Shown: one piece after another, positions 25,101-35,889 of the stretch
Layout: the number at the start of each line of letters is the position of its first letter
Position numbering within the stretch: the stretch's first letter is position 1
From: Atherix ibis
Taxonomy: Eukaryota > Arthropoda > Insecta > Diptera > Athericidae
DNA length: 64,000 nucleotides
Assembly (NCBI GenBank): GCA_958298945.1
Contig: OY282609.1
Coordinates: 56,578,220 to 56,642,219, forward strand
Direction of reading: 5' to 3'
Position numbers and translations under genes: made by a program
The notes under the pieces: generated by a model
What the model was told of the DNA's origin: nothing
Database searches by the model: none
The model's input: the letters and a program-made list of their open reading frames with translations, nothing else

Positions 25101-28032
25101 ACTTTGAACAAATTTGTTACACAAAATCCATTGCATGCAAGAAATAATAATTACACTATTAGAAATATTTAGAGACGAAGTGTATGTAAAGTTACGAATA
25201 GCAATGATATTGTTCATATGAAAAATTTAATTATAATATTGGCATTCTTTGGATACTAAGTAATCGATGACTAAATATACACTTGTGCCTCGAGTATACA
25301 CACTCAATTTGAGAAACGAATTGTTGTGGATTTACTGGAAATTAAATTAGGTTGGTCCTCGATGCACAAGTGTACATTAAATGTAGATGAACAATTGTAG
25401 ATTTATTTTAAGATTCCATCATGCAAATATGAGTTAAGAAATAATTGTGGTTTTGCACACATCATTTTGTACATGTCCAGATGGTGTATGGTTTTTTTTT
25501 CCAATTTTGTTTAAATAAATAATTTTGCTATCTTCCATTCTATATTTATTTTTCGCATTAAGTAAAATGATTCTAGAAATTCCAAGTATTTATTATCATT
25601 TTTCAAGTAATATTTATTATTCAATTATTTTAATTATAATAAATTTAGATTCGGTATCGGCTGGAATTATCAGTGTCAAGAGTGTGGACCCTTGTTTAAA
25701 AGCGAATTCAAAACACCATCGTACGAATCGTTTCGCTTCTTCGGATACTAAATTGATTGTTCGTCGAGGTCAACAATTTCAAATAAAAATCGAATTTGAT
25801 CGACCTTTCAATCGAGCCAAAGATGCTTTAAGTTTTATATTTACGGTTGCCGATGATGAAAAACCAAATCATAGACAAGGCACTCTTGTGCCTCTGGCTG
25901 TTAGCAATCAATATGAAGATTTGGGTGATCCGCTCGAATGGGGTGCAGGCATTTTATCAATACAAGGTAACCTTATGACCGTATTAATTAAACCATCGGT
26001 TACGTGTTCAGTGACACAATGGAAAATGGATATTGATACTAAATTGATGGACGAAGAAAGTGGAAAAAGCTTTTCTTTTGTGGGAACAGTTTTAATACTT
26101 TATAATCCATGGTGTCGTGATGATCAGGTATTTATGAAAGGTAAGTTGTTTATATTCACTGTTTAGAAGAATTTTAACCGAAAATCTTTTTATATGGTAT
26201 GAAATCAGATGAAGAACTTCGAGAAGAATATGTTCTGTCTGATACAACACTGATATGGAGAGGCTCTTACAATCGGCTACGTCCATCTATTTGGAAAATA
26301 GGTCAATTCGAAAAAGATATTCTTGAATGTTCACTTCTTTTACTTTCGAAAATTGGAAAAGTTTCTGCTCCTTATCGAGGTGACCCTGTTAGAGTGGCTA
26401 GAGCACTTTCGGCTGCTGTTAACTCACCGGATGATGATGGTGCAGTTCTTGGTAATTGGTCAACTGATTTTTCTGGCGGAACAGCTCCAACAAAATGGCT
26501 TGGTTCTGTTGAGATCCTCCAGAAATTCTATAAAACACAAAAACCAGTTAAATATGGTCAATGTTGGATATTTTCTGGTGTTTTGCTTACCAGTAAGTTG
26601 TATTGAAGAGAATTATACATTTTTTTTTATATTGATGATGACTGTTTTTATTAGTTGCTCGAGCAGTTGGAATACCTTGCCGTGTAGTTACGAATTATTC
26701 ATCTGCACATGATACCCAGGCTTCTCTAACAGTCGATTATTTTGTTGACGAAAAAGGTAAAGTTATGGAAGAAATGAATACTGATTCCATTTGGAACTAT
26801 CACGTTTGGAATGAATTATGGATGGATCGACCAGATTTGGGAGTTAGCCAGACAGGAACGTATGGTGGTTGGCAGGCAGTTGATTCTACACCTCAAGAGG
26901 TATCCGATGGCATGTACAGATGTGGCCCAGCTTCAGTAGTTGCTATTAAATTGGGAGAGATTTTACGTCCATACGATACAAATTTCTTGTATTCGGAAGT
27001 GAATGCTGACAAAGTATTTTGGCGGTATACGGGATTGTATCAACCAATGAAGCTGCTTCGGAAAGATATATATGGTATTGGTCATTTTATAAGCACAAAA
27101 GCTGTAGGTAAATGGCAACGGGAAGATATAACAAGTACGTATAAATTCGCTGAAAAAACTGATGAAGAACGTGACACTATGCTTAAAGCACTTCGACAAG
27201 CAAACAGTGCATTCAGTAGATACTATTTGAATGAGAACTTCAATGAAATTTATTTCGACTTTGAACTATTGGACGATATAAAGATTGGCGAACCTTTCAA
27301 TGTAAATCTTTTAGTACGAAATAAATCTGAAACGCGCAAGCATCGCGTTTCTGGAACACTCAATGTCGATACTATACTTTATACGGGCAATAATAGAGAA
27401 CCGGTTAAGAAAATCATATTCAATGAAGAAATTGAACCGCAAGATGATAAATACATTAAACTAGAAGTTACTTTCGATGATTATTATAAAAAGCTTTTGG
27501 ATCAGGCTGCTTTTAATGTGTCCTGTTTTGCCAGAGTAAAGGATACCACGTATGAATATTTCGCTCAAGACGATTTTCGAGTTAGAAAGCCCGACATAAA
27601 AATAACTATCCAACAAGATAAAGTGGTATCTCAACAGAAAGTCGACATTATTGTTCGTCTAACAAATCCTCTGCCATTACCATTGCATAAGGGTGTGTTT
27701 CAAATTGAAGGTCCCGGAATTGATAAGCCACTACTCTTTAAGGTGATATTGATATTGTACTTATATAAATTTTAGAGTCTTAATTAACAATCAATTATCA
27801 TTTGCAGATTGCTGAGATACCTATAGGGGGAACAGCCGCCTCAACATTTAAGTATACTCCACCTTATGCTGGTCGTGCAACGTTAGCTGCGAAATTTTCA
27901 TGCAAAGAATTGGATGATGTTGATGGATTCCGTGCATTTGAAGTACTACCCAAACCCGAAGATGTACTTGAAAATGGAGAGGCTGAAACAAGCTGGTCTG
28001 AGCTAAAACCAATTCCCAATCTAACTCAGTAG
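13033..28032 (+). CDS. Tg: transglutaminase (annulin/Tg type), isoform A with distal first exon
   Basis: Exons: 13033-13138, 25649-26140, 26209-26592, 26655-27742, 27808-28032; 764 codons plus stop, close to the length of insect Tg/annulin. The enzyme forms calcium-dependent gamma-glutamyl-lysine bonds between proteins; in flies it acts in clotting, cuticle and gut. Seen here: N-terminal beta-sandwich (exon 2), catalytic core with GQCWIFSG (Cys318), YHVWNELW (His377) and GGWQAVDSTPQE (Asp404), the PYD-NFLYSEVNADK region, then two C-terminal beta-barrels. The first exon has four Cys within 11 residues (SCGCFECLFSPC) followed by KRKEK, a likely fatty-acylation site. There is no signal peptide, as usual for this family. 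Intron 1 is 12.5 kb; the others are 62-68 bases. Isoform B uses the exon at 18501. The gene is convergent with the lipase at 28399. The core exons are near certain; the exon 1 link rests on matching phase and family resemblance. Confidence 0.9.
13139..16094. repeat. Tg intron 1: diverged tandem duplication and hairpin
   Basis: The stretches about 13735-13935 and 14030-14250 are diverged direct repeats. Shared landmarks are taatcgtcaacaatttttt, aaaggtgttattgattcaat and actaagtacttattaaaaaa, so about 300 bases were duplicated. A dinucleotide AT run lies at about 13412-13430. At 14361-14380 and 14391-14410 there is a perfect 20-bp inverted repeat with a 10-base loop. No coding signal was seen. 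Confidence 0.5.
16095..16930 (-). mobile_element. mariner-like relic K1
   Basis: The region begins with a terminal-repeat-like ggcagaaaagtaataatact. On the minus strand it retains scraps of transposase C-terminus (the antisense of gtagttcccttgggtaac reads as a GNY block, before it IPVKAFQHCRR-like residues). The same organisation is seen in K2 (46159-47097), including tgacagaactaagatg and ccaaaatgctttatg blocks. Coding capacity is lost. Confidence 0.55.
16931..18245. other. Tg intron 1, AT-rich, nothing recognised
   Basis: AT-rich sequence with scattered homopolymer runs. No open frame or repeat family is recognised. Confidence 0.4.
18246..18276 (+). promoter_or_regulatory. candidate core promoter for Tg isoform B
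   Basis: A TATA-like tatagttta at 18246 lies 27 bases upstream of the A in an initiator-like tcagta at 18271. The site is 225 bases before the isoform B start codon. Spacing is right for a TATA/Inr promoter, but the motifs are weak in such AT-rich DNA. Confidence 0.35.
18501..18606 (+). other. Tg: Tg alternative first coding exon B
   Basis: ATG at 18501 opens MSFVRDWWGENVGYPWGRRR, then ARRIPPPIRRWPHSM, 35 codons plus one base, followed by donor gtaatt at 18607. The length (106 nt) and phase (1) equal those of exon A. Joined to 25649 it gives a 764-residue isoform. The segment has eight Arg, four Trp and a Pro run, and no Cys, so the two isoforms should differ in location. Drosophila Tg is known to have two isoforms with different N-termini; this resemblance supports the call. 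Confidence 0.75.
18607..21075. other. Tg intron, AT-rich spacer
   Basis: No gene recognised. About 20860-21075 is notably more GC-rich (cccccctctcctgtcaagca) and may be an unidentified repeat next to mariner D1. Confidence 0.35.
21076..22312 (-). mobile_element. Mos1-like (mauritiana) mariner D1, broken
   Basis: The left end is ccaggtgtataagctta after TA (21074-21075). The right end keeps the subterminal cgccatct...aacagcggattt but has lost the terminal repeat. The minus strand encodes FLHDN-type second Asp (LLHDNAPSHTSKMV), YSPDLARSDFHLF (third Asp) and LPERWEKCVASEGNYFK at the C-terminus. The N-terminal LIFCFNLKKSAVESHRM matches Mos1 well. The middle is destroyed by an inverted duplication at 21668-21725. 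Located in the Tg intron. Confidence 0.9.
21668..21725. repeat. perfect 26-bp inverted repeat inside mariner D1
   Basis: Arms 21668-21693 and 21700-21725 are perfect reverse complements with a 6-base loop. In sister copies this site reads straight through TGDEKWIYFEN, without the second arm. The inverted arm is therefore a secondary local duplication that replaced about 11 bases. Confidence 0.9.
22330..22680 (+). pseudogene. LINE fragment with RNase H-like region
   Basis: The plus strand reads NSTYIVIFSDSLPTLEVI, typical of the RNase H domain of I/Jockey-type LINEs. It then jumps to a block (gcgaatgccaactaacccaaa) also found at 52416 in another fragment. An internal deletion separates the two parts. 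Confidence 0.5.
22681..24319. other. Tg intron, AT-rich spacer
   Basis: Nothing recognised apart from homopolymer runs. Confidence 0.4.
24320..24700 (+). pseudogene. possible LINE 3' fragment
   Basis: The plus strand reads PICQYCGVLLTF then GPSVSKLGISL. This resembles the Cys-rich tail (C-x2-C-x-LT...EC) after the RNase H domain of Jockey/I elements. The match is short and the call weak. Confidence 0.3.
24701..25648. other. end of Tg intron 1
   Basis: AT-rich. It ends with the acceptor ataaatttag at 25639-25648. The reading frame stays open upstream of the acceptor to 25525, but that part is intron-like. Confidence 0.45.
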
Positions 28033-28301
28033 TATTTGTCTGTTAGTCCTACATATACTTCTAAGTTAATTAAATGCTTTTTTTTGTACTGAAATCATAA
28101 TAACATATTATTGTGTTGTCGATGTGTTTGTAACTAAGTTGTCCATGCCTACCATTGATCATATACTCGTAACTCATAATATTTTCGTATATTCATTTAT
28201 TATAATTTATTTATAGGGCTATTTTTAATTTTATTTACATATATGTATATAACTTTAGAATATATCACAATATTTAAATTTTATTTATTAATTAATTTTA
28301 A

Positions 28302-28307
28302 AATAAA
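28302..28307 (+). terminator. polyadenylation signal AATAAA for Tg
   Basis: AATAAA occurs 270 bases after the Tg stop and 92 bases before the stop of the convergent lipase. Confidence 0.45.
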
Positions 28308-28398
28308 CAATTTAAATTGATATTAGTGCCGATCCGTTTTAAAAACAAAAAAGTCTTAATAATAACTATATATTGAGTCCAAATTTTTAATCAAACAT

Positions 28399-29840
28399 TT
28401 ATTCATAGCCCATTGCATAGGGTGGTGATAACTTTGTTCGTAAATAATATTTTCCTCTTGCACTCCATGGAATCCAGTCACCCATAAGTATTGGATCATC
28501 AAAATCACAATTTTTTTCTTCGAAATCTTCCCAAGAATCACATTTATATGCATAAAATCCTATTCTCGTATTAATTGATTCCGCAAAGTACTCATGTGCT
28601 TTTTTATGACTACATGCACCTGATTTGATATCATTAGAAATAATTCCAATTATTTTAATAAAGATTAATTTATTACCAGCAAATATAACAACATTCGGAC
28701 AGCCAGGCTGAAATCGTCCATTATTTGGATAAAAATCAATATCACCAAGAGGTTTTATAAAAGATACAAAACCGGCACTGGTATGTATAACATCAACTAA
28801 TTCAGCATCGGTATTATCAAGTTTGTAAGCATTATCGTCAGTGTTACTGAAACCTGGTTTTGCCGGATCTAAACCTGGTTTAAAATCAAAATGAAAAATT
28901 AAGCAAGCTTTAAGTTAAAATATCTTAGAAAAATTTTACCTGTAATCCTTCCTATTTTTCCAGCTTTCATAAATGAACCGGCGTTACCTGCAACATGTGA
29001 ACCTAAACTATGTCCAATTATATGAATATGTTTGGGATTAGCACGTTTTTTCACAATAAGAAAGTCTATGAACTCGGCTAGTGCCTTACCAACTAGAACT
29101 GTATCTCTAGCTGGTGAACAATAAAAATAATTTGCAGCAATCTTTTCCCAATTAACAGCTGTTTTTTGTTTTCGAATATATTTCTATTATTATTGAATTT
29201 TGCAAAAGGCAAATCAATTTAACCTACCAATAATATTTAGTGGACGACTTTTTAAATATTCAACTTTGATACGTTGTACAATTTCAGATGTTGTTTTTGA
29301 TTGCCAACCGTGTATGATTATTTTAGTTTCTAATGAATTATTAAAAATTTCAATATTATTCCATAGACGTTTCTTATTCGAGAATATTATTGGTATTCCG
29401 GTATTTTGTCTAGCAAAGAAATATGCAAAAATATATACCAAAGATTTTAGGTAAGAAATTTTAAATAAGAAAAAATATACTTTGAATAGAATTCAAATTT
29501 CACATCGTTTTCAATATTCCAAGCAAATCTATTATCGGATGGTTCGCTTGCATTAACATATCTGGGTATACTGTCCCCATTTGGTAAAATAATTCCTGTA
29601 ACAACATCATCTTCACAAGTAGTGGCCGGCTTTACTCCCAACTTAACTGAAAGTATTTAAAATCCGTTAAAATAATTTCACCAATTTTATTTTAATTTGT
29701 GAATTTATTTTTCAAAGAATTTATTTGAATTTGATTTGTTTGGTTACTAAAAATAAAATTAATAAAGTCAACTTACGTAAATTAAAAATGTAAACAAATA
29801 GAATAAAGTCCGTTGTCATTATATTCATATTAACCACCAT
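28399..29840 (-). CDS. secreted lipase-family protein 1 (short lid, phospholipase A1-like), six exons
   Basis: Exons (5' to 3'): 29840-29777, 29646-29481, 29409-29228, 29158-28940, 28874-28677, 28619-28399; 349 residues, all joins in frame. The N-terminus (TTDFILFVYIFNL) is a likely signal peptide. Pancreatic-lipase-type core: IIIHGW (oxyanion loop), IIGHSLGSHVAG (Ser188), GLDPAKP (Asp213), ACSHKKAHEYF (His281), ending KYYLRTKLSPPYAMG. Only nine residues lie between the two lid cysteines, which is typical of phospholipase A1/galactolipase members rather than triglyceride lipases. The substrate cannot be read from sequence. A TATA-like box lies upstream at 29884-29892. It is the first of four same-strand lipases and is convergent with Tg. 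The first ATG of two in-frame choices (29840, 29828) was used. Confidence 0.88.
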
Positions 29841-29883
29841 TAAGCACTACTTTACAATTGAATAAACCCATTTTATTGTGCAA

Positions 29884-29892
29884 CTATAAATA
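29884..29892 (-). promoter_or_regulatory. TATA-like box of lipase 1
   Basis: The minus strand reads tatttatag, with ttcaattg (initiator-like) about 33 bases downstream and the start codon shortly after. The arrangement is sensible but the DNA is AT-rich. Confidence 0.4.
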
Positions 29893-30559
29893 CTTATTAA
29901 CAATTAAAAATTATTATTAGATTATTAATGGAATATACCGGAAAATGAAAATGAATACCTTATATCTATAAAATTATAAATTCATTTGATTAAATTATCA
30001 GAAATGGCATTTTTCTGTTTTATATTTAATATGTGCTTAGTTCTTTGAGTATTTTTTCTTTTAGATGCTATTTTGTTTTTGTTATCGAAAAATTGGTATG
30101 CAGAGTTTTTTCACACTTTTACCTTGGAAAAGTTTTCAAGTTTAAAATTGCACTTCATTTTGAATATAATTTATAAGTTATGGGCTTCGCTTTATATATT
30201 GTAGATAAATAAGGAATGATGACAATTATAAATGAAATTATTTAATAATAAAAGAAAATAGAATGAATTTTTAAATAAATGTATTTTACGGAAGTTAATA
30301 TTGCTTTATTTAAAAAAAAAAAGATATTTTATGAATATTTTAATTTAATATTATTTATGCTCTCATCTTTTTCCTAAAAGCCACATTATTTTTTTTTCTT
30401 CAAAAAAAAACCAAACTATTTAATATAAAGGAAATAATTTTTTTCACTATTAGAAATATTTGAAAAACTTAACGAATCGCAATAATTAGCTGGTATATAA
30501 AAAAAAACTATTTCTAGTCGTACAAATAAATAATACAGAAATAAAAATTTACACGATAG
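29893..30559. other. intergenic AT-rich spacer
   Basis: No gene or repeat recognised. Confidence 0.4.
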
Positions 30560-33440
30560 ATACGTTCCAAAAAAATTCGTCCAAAAAAAAAATCGTGTAA
30601 AAAAAGATATTGGCTAAATAGAAGAATAGTAGATTGGTTCCAGACCTAAAAAAGCAACTGAAAAGTACAATAAACAATATTAAAAAAATCTTGATAAAGT
30701 TCACTTAAGAATTTATTTCGTGCTTATACATTTTAATTCATTAAATATATTATAAAAAATAAATTATACTTTGAAAAAAAAGAACATAATATATGAAATT
30801 TATTAATATAAATTTCAGATATTATCTTTTACGTTCTGACAATAAACGCATACGTTTGTGTAAGACTATACGTTTGCGTGAAAATATTTCTGTATTATCA
30901 TCTCTATTCTCCTGTGTTGATAATTCAATAGCTTTTAGAAGGAAATCAGTCATTAAAGGTTGTGTTTGTTTACGTGATAAACCGTTATAAAGATCCCTGT
31001 AAGTTTCCATTAATGATTTCAGTTCACGTTTAAATTTTGCTCCTGAAGCATTGGAACCAAACAACAGTGTTACACGATCCTTTGCTACTTTAAAACCACC
31101 GGCAGTTTTCTGCGATTTTGCAGAACATAAGTTCTCCTAGGCATTCTCTTCCCAAAAAAAGCCACTTTCATCTACATTCCAAACTTGATCTGGGGTGTAT
31201 CCTCCATCTGCAATAATTTTTCTAAGTTTTTTAGGAAATTCTTTGGCAGCCAATTTATCTGCACACGCAGTTTCTCGCTTATTTTTTATATTATGGAGAG
31301 CATGTCGTTTAAGAAAACTTGTCATCCAACCTGTACTTGCAGAAAATTCAGGTTGTTTTGACTGAGATGAAGTGCCTGGCTCAACTTCTTTAATACGTTT
31401 ATAGATTCTTAATGCTGTTTGCTTGATAGTAATTCCATCTACTGGTATTCTTTTTTGTTATTTATCTTCAATCCACATTACCAAAGCTTTTTCCATCTTC
31501 TCTTTGCCAACATCTATTATGAAAGACGTTCTTATGGTAGCTTCATGAATACCAAAATGCTTTCCGACAGCTGTTGCACCTTGTCCTGTTGCAAGTTAAT
31601 CTAAAATTTTAATTTTAGTATCTAAACTGATCGTCTTCTTCTTCGTTTTTATTACACGTAAATTATTTGACATTGTGTTAAGGCTACCAATAATATTTTT
31701 CATATTAATAATGCAAAGATTTGAAAATTATTTAAAACTTACCTGTTATTGAGTTAATTAATCTATACGAGCACTAACTTTATTTTACTTACAATTTTTA
31801 AAATATTCACATCAACTAAACGTTTTTTTTTCAACTCTCAAAACTAAACTAAATTGCGTAAAAAATACATTACGTCTTTACCCTACGCATAATTCGGTAC
31901 TCATATAATCGACATACGAGGGTCATTCAACAAGTACTTAGCCTCACCGCCCGATGAAACTGCTGTAACAAAAAAAATTTACCATCGTGCAGTACATTCT
32001 TTTAATAGCCTACTGTCAAAGTTTCAGTCGATTCCCTTCATTAGTTTTGTTTTGAGAGCCTTTGAAAGCGAGCGTGTCGGTCGGTTGCACAAAAATGGAA
32101 AAAGAACAATATCGTTCGGTGATTAGATTCTTGTTTTTGGAAGGGTAAACGCGCAGCGAAATCAAAGATCGCTTGGATGCTGTGTATGGTGACTCTTCTC
32201 CTTCGATGGCGACTGTCAAGAGTTTGTTCGTGGCCGCACGTCGGTTTTTGATGAGCCACGCCCAGGTGCCCCGAAAACGGCTGCTACGGAGGAAAACGTT
32301 AAAAAAAGTCCATGATCTCGTGTTGGCAGACCGTCGATTGAAGGTTCACGAGATAGCTGAGACTGTGGGCATCGCAGTAGGAACGGTGCATCATATTCTA
32401 CACGAAGAACTGGGCATGAGAAAGCTGTCGGCGCGATGGGTGCCGCGTTTGTTCACACCGGAAAACAAGCGCAATCGTGAGACCACATCGGCGACGTGTT
32501 TGGCGCTGTTTCAGCGCAATCCAGCAGAGTTCTTGCGTCGTTTCGTTACCGTCGACGAAACATGGATTCACTGGTACACACCAGAGACTCAGGAACAGTC
32601 GAAACAGTGGACTTCACCCGGCGAACGTGCTCCGAAGAAGGCGAAGACTGTTCGATCGGCCGGAAAAGTGATGGCCACCGTTTTCTGGGATTCACAAGGT
32701 GTGATCCACATCGATTACCTCGAGAAGTGTAAAACAATCACGGGGCGCTACTATGCTGACTTATTGGGCCGATTTGACGTCGAATTGAAGAAAAAGCGGC
32801 CGCGCTTTGCGAAGAAAAAAGTGCTGTTCCACCACGACAACGCGCCGGCTCACACCTCCGCCGTCGCCATGGCCAAATTGGTCGAATTGCGCTACGAATT
32901 GCTGCCCCATCCACCGTACTCTCCAGATTTGGCCTCCTGTGACTACTTTTTGTTTCCAAACCTGAAAAAATCACTCGCCGGGAATAGATTTGGGTCGAAT
33001 GAGGAGGTCATCGTCACCACGGAGGCCTATTTTGCTTCCCTCGAGAAAATGTATTTTTTGGACGGGTTAAAAAAGTTAGAGCATCGCTGGGCCAAGTGTA
33101 TCGAGCTTGAAGGAGATTATGTGGAAAAATAAATTGCCACCTTTCCAAAATTTTCGTTTTTCTTTTGTAGGCTAAGTACTTGTAGAATGACCCTCGTAAT
33201 CTAACTGATTTGTGAAAAGTTTAACGCGAAGTTACAATGCGTATTTGTGAGGAGTGAGAATGAAACAAATTCATCAGAAAAATTCTCGGAAAAATTCATA
33301 AAAACGTTCATAGAATATTGAAAATCGTGTTAAAACAAAATAATTCTTGTAAAAAGAGAATTTTTTTTCGTTTTAACTCGTGTTAAATCAAATTCGTATA
33401 AAAAAAATTCGTGCAAAAAGATAATTCGGTGTATTATAAA
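30560..33440 (-). mobile_element. pogo/Tigger-like element with deleted catalytic core, interrupted by mariner J
   Basis: The minus strand (31680-30820) encodes a CENP-B/Tigger-type transposase: an N-terminal helix-turn-helix with RVIKTKKK and STRKI-like residues, GWMTSFLKRHALHNIK, AKEFPKKLRKIIADGGY and QVWNVDESGFFW (first Asp region). At FGSNASG the frame jumps straight to KRELKSLMETYRDLYNGL and QPLMTDFL, which is the C-terminal end of Tigger proteins. The central DDE domain is missing. Outer flanks near 30560-30610 and 33330-33440 both carry repeats of attcgt(g/a)taaaaa type, as in terminal regions of such elements. The outer limits are approximate. Mariner J occupies 31917-33196. Confidence 0.65.
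31917..33196 (+). mobile_element. irritans-like mariner J, full length with few lesions
   Basis: 1280 bp with nearly perfect 28-bp terminal repeats (cgagggtcattcaacaagta... and its inverse) and TA at 31915-31916 and 33197-33198. The transposase start is ATG 32095 (MEKEQYRSVIRFLFLEG); a TAA at 32146 interrupts the helix-turn-helix. From 32149 the frame continues to 33132. A short deletion near 32225 shifts the frame, and an extra A near 32308 restores it, so the segment in between is nonsense (the alternative frame reads GRTSVFDEPRPGAPK). The catalytic domain is intact: VTVDETWIHWYTP, HHDNAPAHTS and YSPDLASCDYF, the last two Asp 34 residues apart. It is the best-preserved transposase domain in the window, inserted in the Tigger-like element. 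Confidence 0.9.
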
Positions 33441-34343
33441 ATTGTATTCTTGGCTTTGCGAATAATTTATATTTAAAGTTGTAAAATAATTTGTTTCTAA
33501 TTAAAAAAAATTTAATCTGCAATTTAATTTAATTTAACAAAAAACAAGTATATCAAATAAAAAATCTGTTCTAACCCTTCAAATGTTATTTAGTTCACAA
33601 TAATTCAATCCATTGGCTTGTTAACCCTTTGATGCATGGCGGAGCTGAAAATGTCGCATCTTTTTTATACCTAAATATGTATGGTGAGATGTTTTTTATA
33701 CCACTTCGAATAATTAAAATAATGTTCACCAATTACGAGTACTTTTAAATCATTGCCACTACAAATAACAAAATCGAACCAATTAATTAAGTAATAATAA
33801 GTTTTCCCGTATTTTTTTTTCTTTTAAATTTTATGTTCCTATTAATTAAAAACAGAACAATTTGTAACATTTAAAACAAATAAAATTTCTGTGCAACACT
33901 GGTTTTTCGATTGTCCGCAAATTCTATGCCGCAAAGGGTAAGTCAAAAAGCCATCCGGCAAATTAAATGCGCTTGTGTACTACAGTTAGTGTGTGGCTTT
34001 TATAAAGTGCAGTGTTGAAAGTACAATAGTTCAAAAACTGATTGTGTAATTACAATAGTTATTATGTAAGTTTTGGATAAACAAATTCTAATAAATATAT
34101 TTATAAATAAGCGATTAATGGTAATAATGTATTTTTTTGACAAAAAATGTATATTCAAGTACAGAAAACGAGATTAATTTCTTAGAATTGTGATGGTCTT
34201 TTATGTATCCCATTCTATTTCCTATGTTGTGTGAGTGTATAAAAAAGACAAAAGAATTTTGGTTATAAGTAAGAATTTTTTTTATTACGGTTACAGTGGT
34301 TGTGTGTTAATTATTTTGACATTTCCGCTAATAGTTATATATA
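33441..34343. other. spacer, nothing recognised
   Basis: AT-rich, with a slightly GC-richer patch at 33890-34030 (aagggtaagtcaaaaagccatccgg) that could be an unidentified repeat or untranslated exon. Confidence 0.3.
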
Positions 34344-34671
34344 CGAGGTCTGTTCAAAAAGTATCGCAAATTTTGTGTTTTTTCAAAAATTATTTATTTA
34401 TTCATGAATATTTATATTGTCCCCTTCAAAGTAATCCCCACCAGATATTATACACTTGTGCCAAAGTTTTTTCCAATCCTCGAAGCACTTCAAAAAATCA
34501 TTTTTTCTGATTTTGTTCAGCTTCTCTTTCGATGCCGTCTTTATCTCCTCAATCGTAGCGTAGCATCGTCCTTTCATGGGGCTCTTCAGTTTCGGGAACA
34601 AGAAAAAGTCATAGGGGCCAGATCTGGGGAATACGGTGGCTGCAGCATTATTAGTGTGTTGTTTTTGACCA
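34344..34671 (-). mobile_element. truncated mariner C (A/B family), fused to mariner D2
   Basis: The left terminal repeat cgaggtctgttcaaaaagta follows TA at 34342-34343. The minus strand encodes the transposase C-terminus: DFFLFPKLKSPMKGRC, ATIEEIKTASKEKL and GDNINIHE. At about 34670 the sequence changes without a terminal repeat into the inside of a Mos1-like element. Confidence 0.8.
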
Positions 34672-35835
34672 CGCCATACTTTTTTTATGAGTTTGACATC
34701 TGTCAACATTAATCAGTGCACATTGTCAGCAATTTCGTACAACAACATACATTTTTCCTTTGGTAATCATATGTAGTTTTGTGCCAGAAAAGGAGCATAT
34801 GTAGGAAGCTCTGATTTTCCGCTTTAATTTGAAGAAATCGGCTGCCGAATCGCATCGAACGCTTATGGAGGCCTATGGTGATAGTGCTTTATCGGAAACA
34901 ACGTGCCAATATTGGTTTCTTCGATTCAAAGACGGCAATTTTGACTTGTGGGATAAGAGCGTGAAAAAGACGATACCCAATCGCAAAAAATGCTCACGGA
35001 GCAATTGGGTGCTACTCAACCAGCCATTTCCATGCGTCTGCATGCCATGGGGAAGATTGAAAAGCTCGGAAAATGGGTGCCTCATGAATTGAACGATAGG
35101 CAGATGGAGCGACGCCAAAACACATGCGAAATCTTGCTCGCCAGACAAAAAAGAAAGTCGTTCCTGCATCGGATTGTGACAGGCGATGAAAAGTGGATAT
35201 ATTTCGAGAATTCTAAATGCAATAAATTGTGGGATGATCCCGGCCAACCATCAACATCTTCTCCAATACCAAATCGCTTCGGACGGAAGACAATGCTGTG
35301 CGATTGGTGGGATCAACAGGGTATCGTCTACTATGAGATGTTGAAACCTGGTGAAATTGTCAATGCCCACCGCTACCACCAACAACTGATCAAATTGCAC
35401 CGTGCTCTCCGTGAAAAAAGGACGGATTATCAACAAAGACATAACAAGCTGATTTTCCTCCACGACAACGCACCATCGCACACGTCGAAAATGGTCCGAA
35501 ACTACTTGGAGACACTCAACTGGGAGGTGCTACCCCACCCCGCTTATTCACCAGACCTGGCCCCTTCCGACAACCACCTGTTTTTGTCGATGGTCACGCG
35601 CTCTCTGAGCAGCACTTCGATTCTTACGGAGACGTCCGAGAAAGGCTTGATAAGGGGTTTGCCTCGAAAGAGACGGAATTTTTTTGGCGCGGTATCTACA
35701 AATTACCCGAGAGATGGGAAAAATGTGTACCTAGCGAGGGCAAGTACTTTGAATAAATTTGTTTTTGCTTTCAATGAAAAAAAAAACAGATATTTTTTTG
35801 ACTAAAAAACAGCGGATTTAAGCTTATACACCTAA
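34672..35835 (+). mobile_element. Mos1-like mariner D2, 5'-truncated
   Basis: The first about 70 bases, including the 5' terminal repeat, are missing; the 3' end reads taagcttatacacctaa before TA (35836-35837). The transposase has the N-terminal LIFRFNLKKSAAESHR. A 48-nt in-frame deletion after DKSVKK is shared with D3. Then an open stretch (34990-35805) has VTGDEKWIYFENSK, LLHDN-type second Asp (FLHDNAPSHTSKM) and YSPDLAPSDNHLF (third Asp, 34 residues on). A one-base deletion soon after (near 35587) scrambles the C-terminus. It is joined on its left to mariner C. Confidence 0.88.
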
Positions 35836-35889
35836 TATTATTGGCGGCAGCAGAATTTTTGAATAAAATAGGGTTTCCCTGTATTCAAG

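Noticed and set aside
25525..25648. A longer N-terminus of Tg starting at 25525
   Set aside because: The open frame upstream of 25649 is AT-rich and intron-like, with a good acceptor at 25648. Two first exons with matching phase fit much better.
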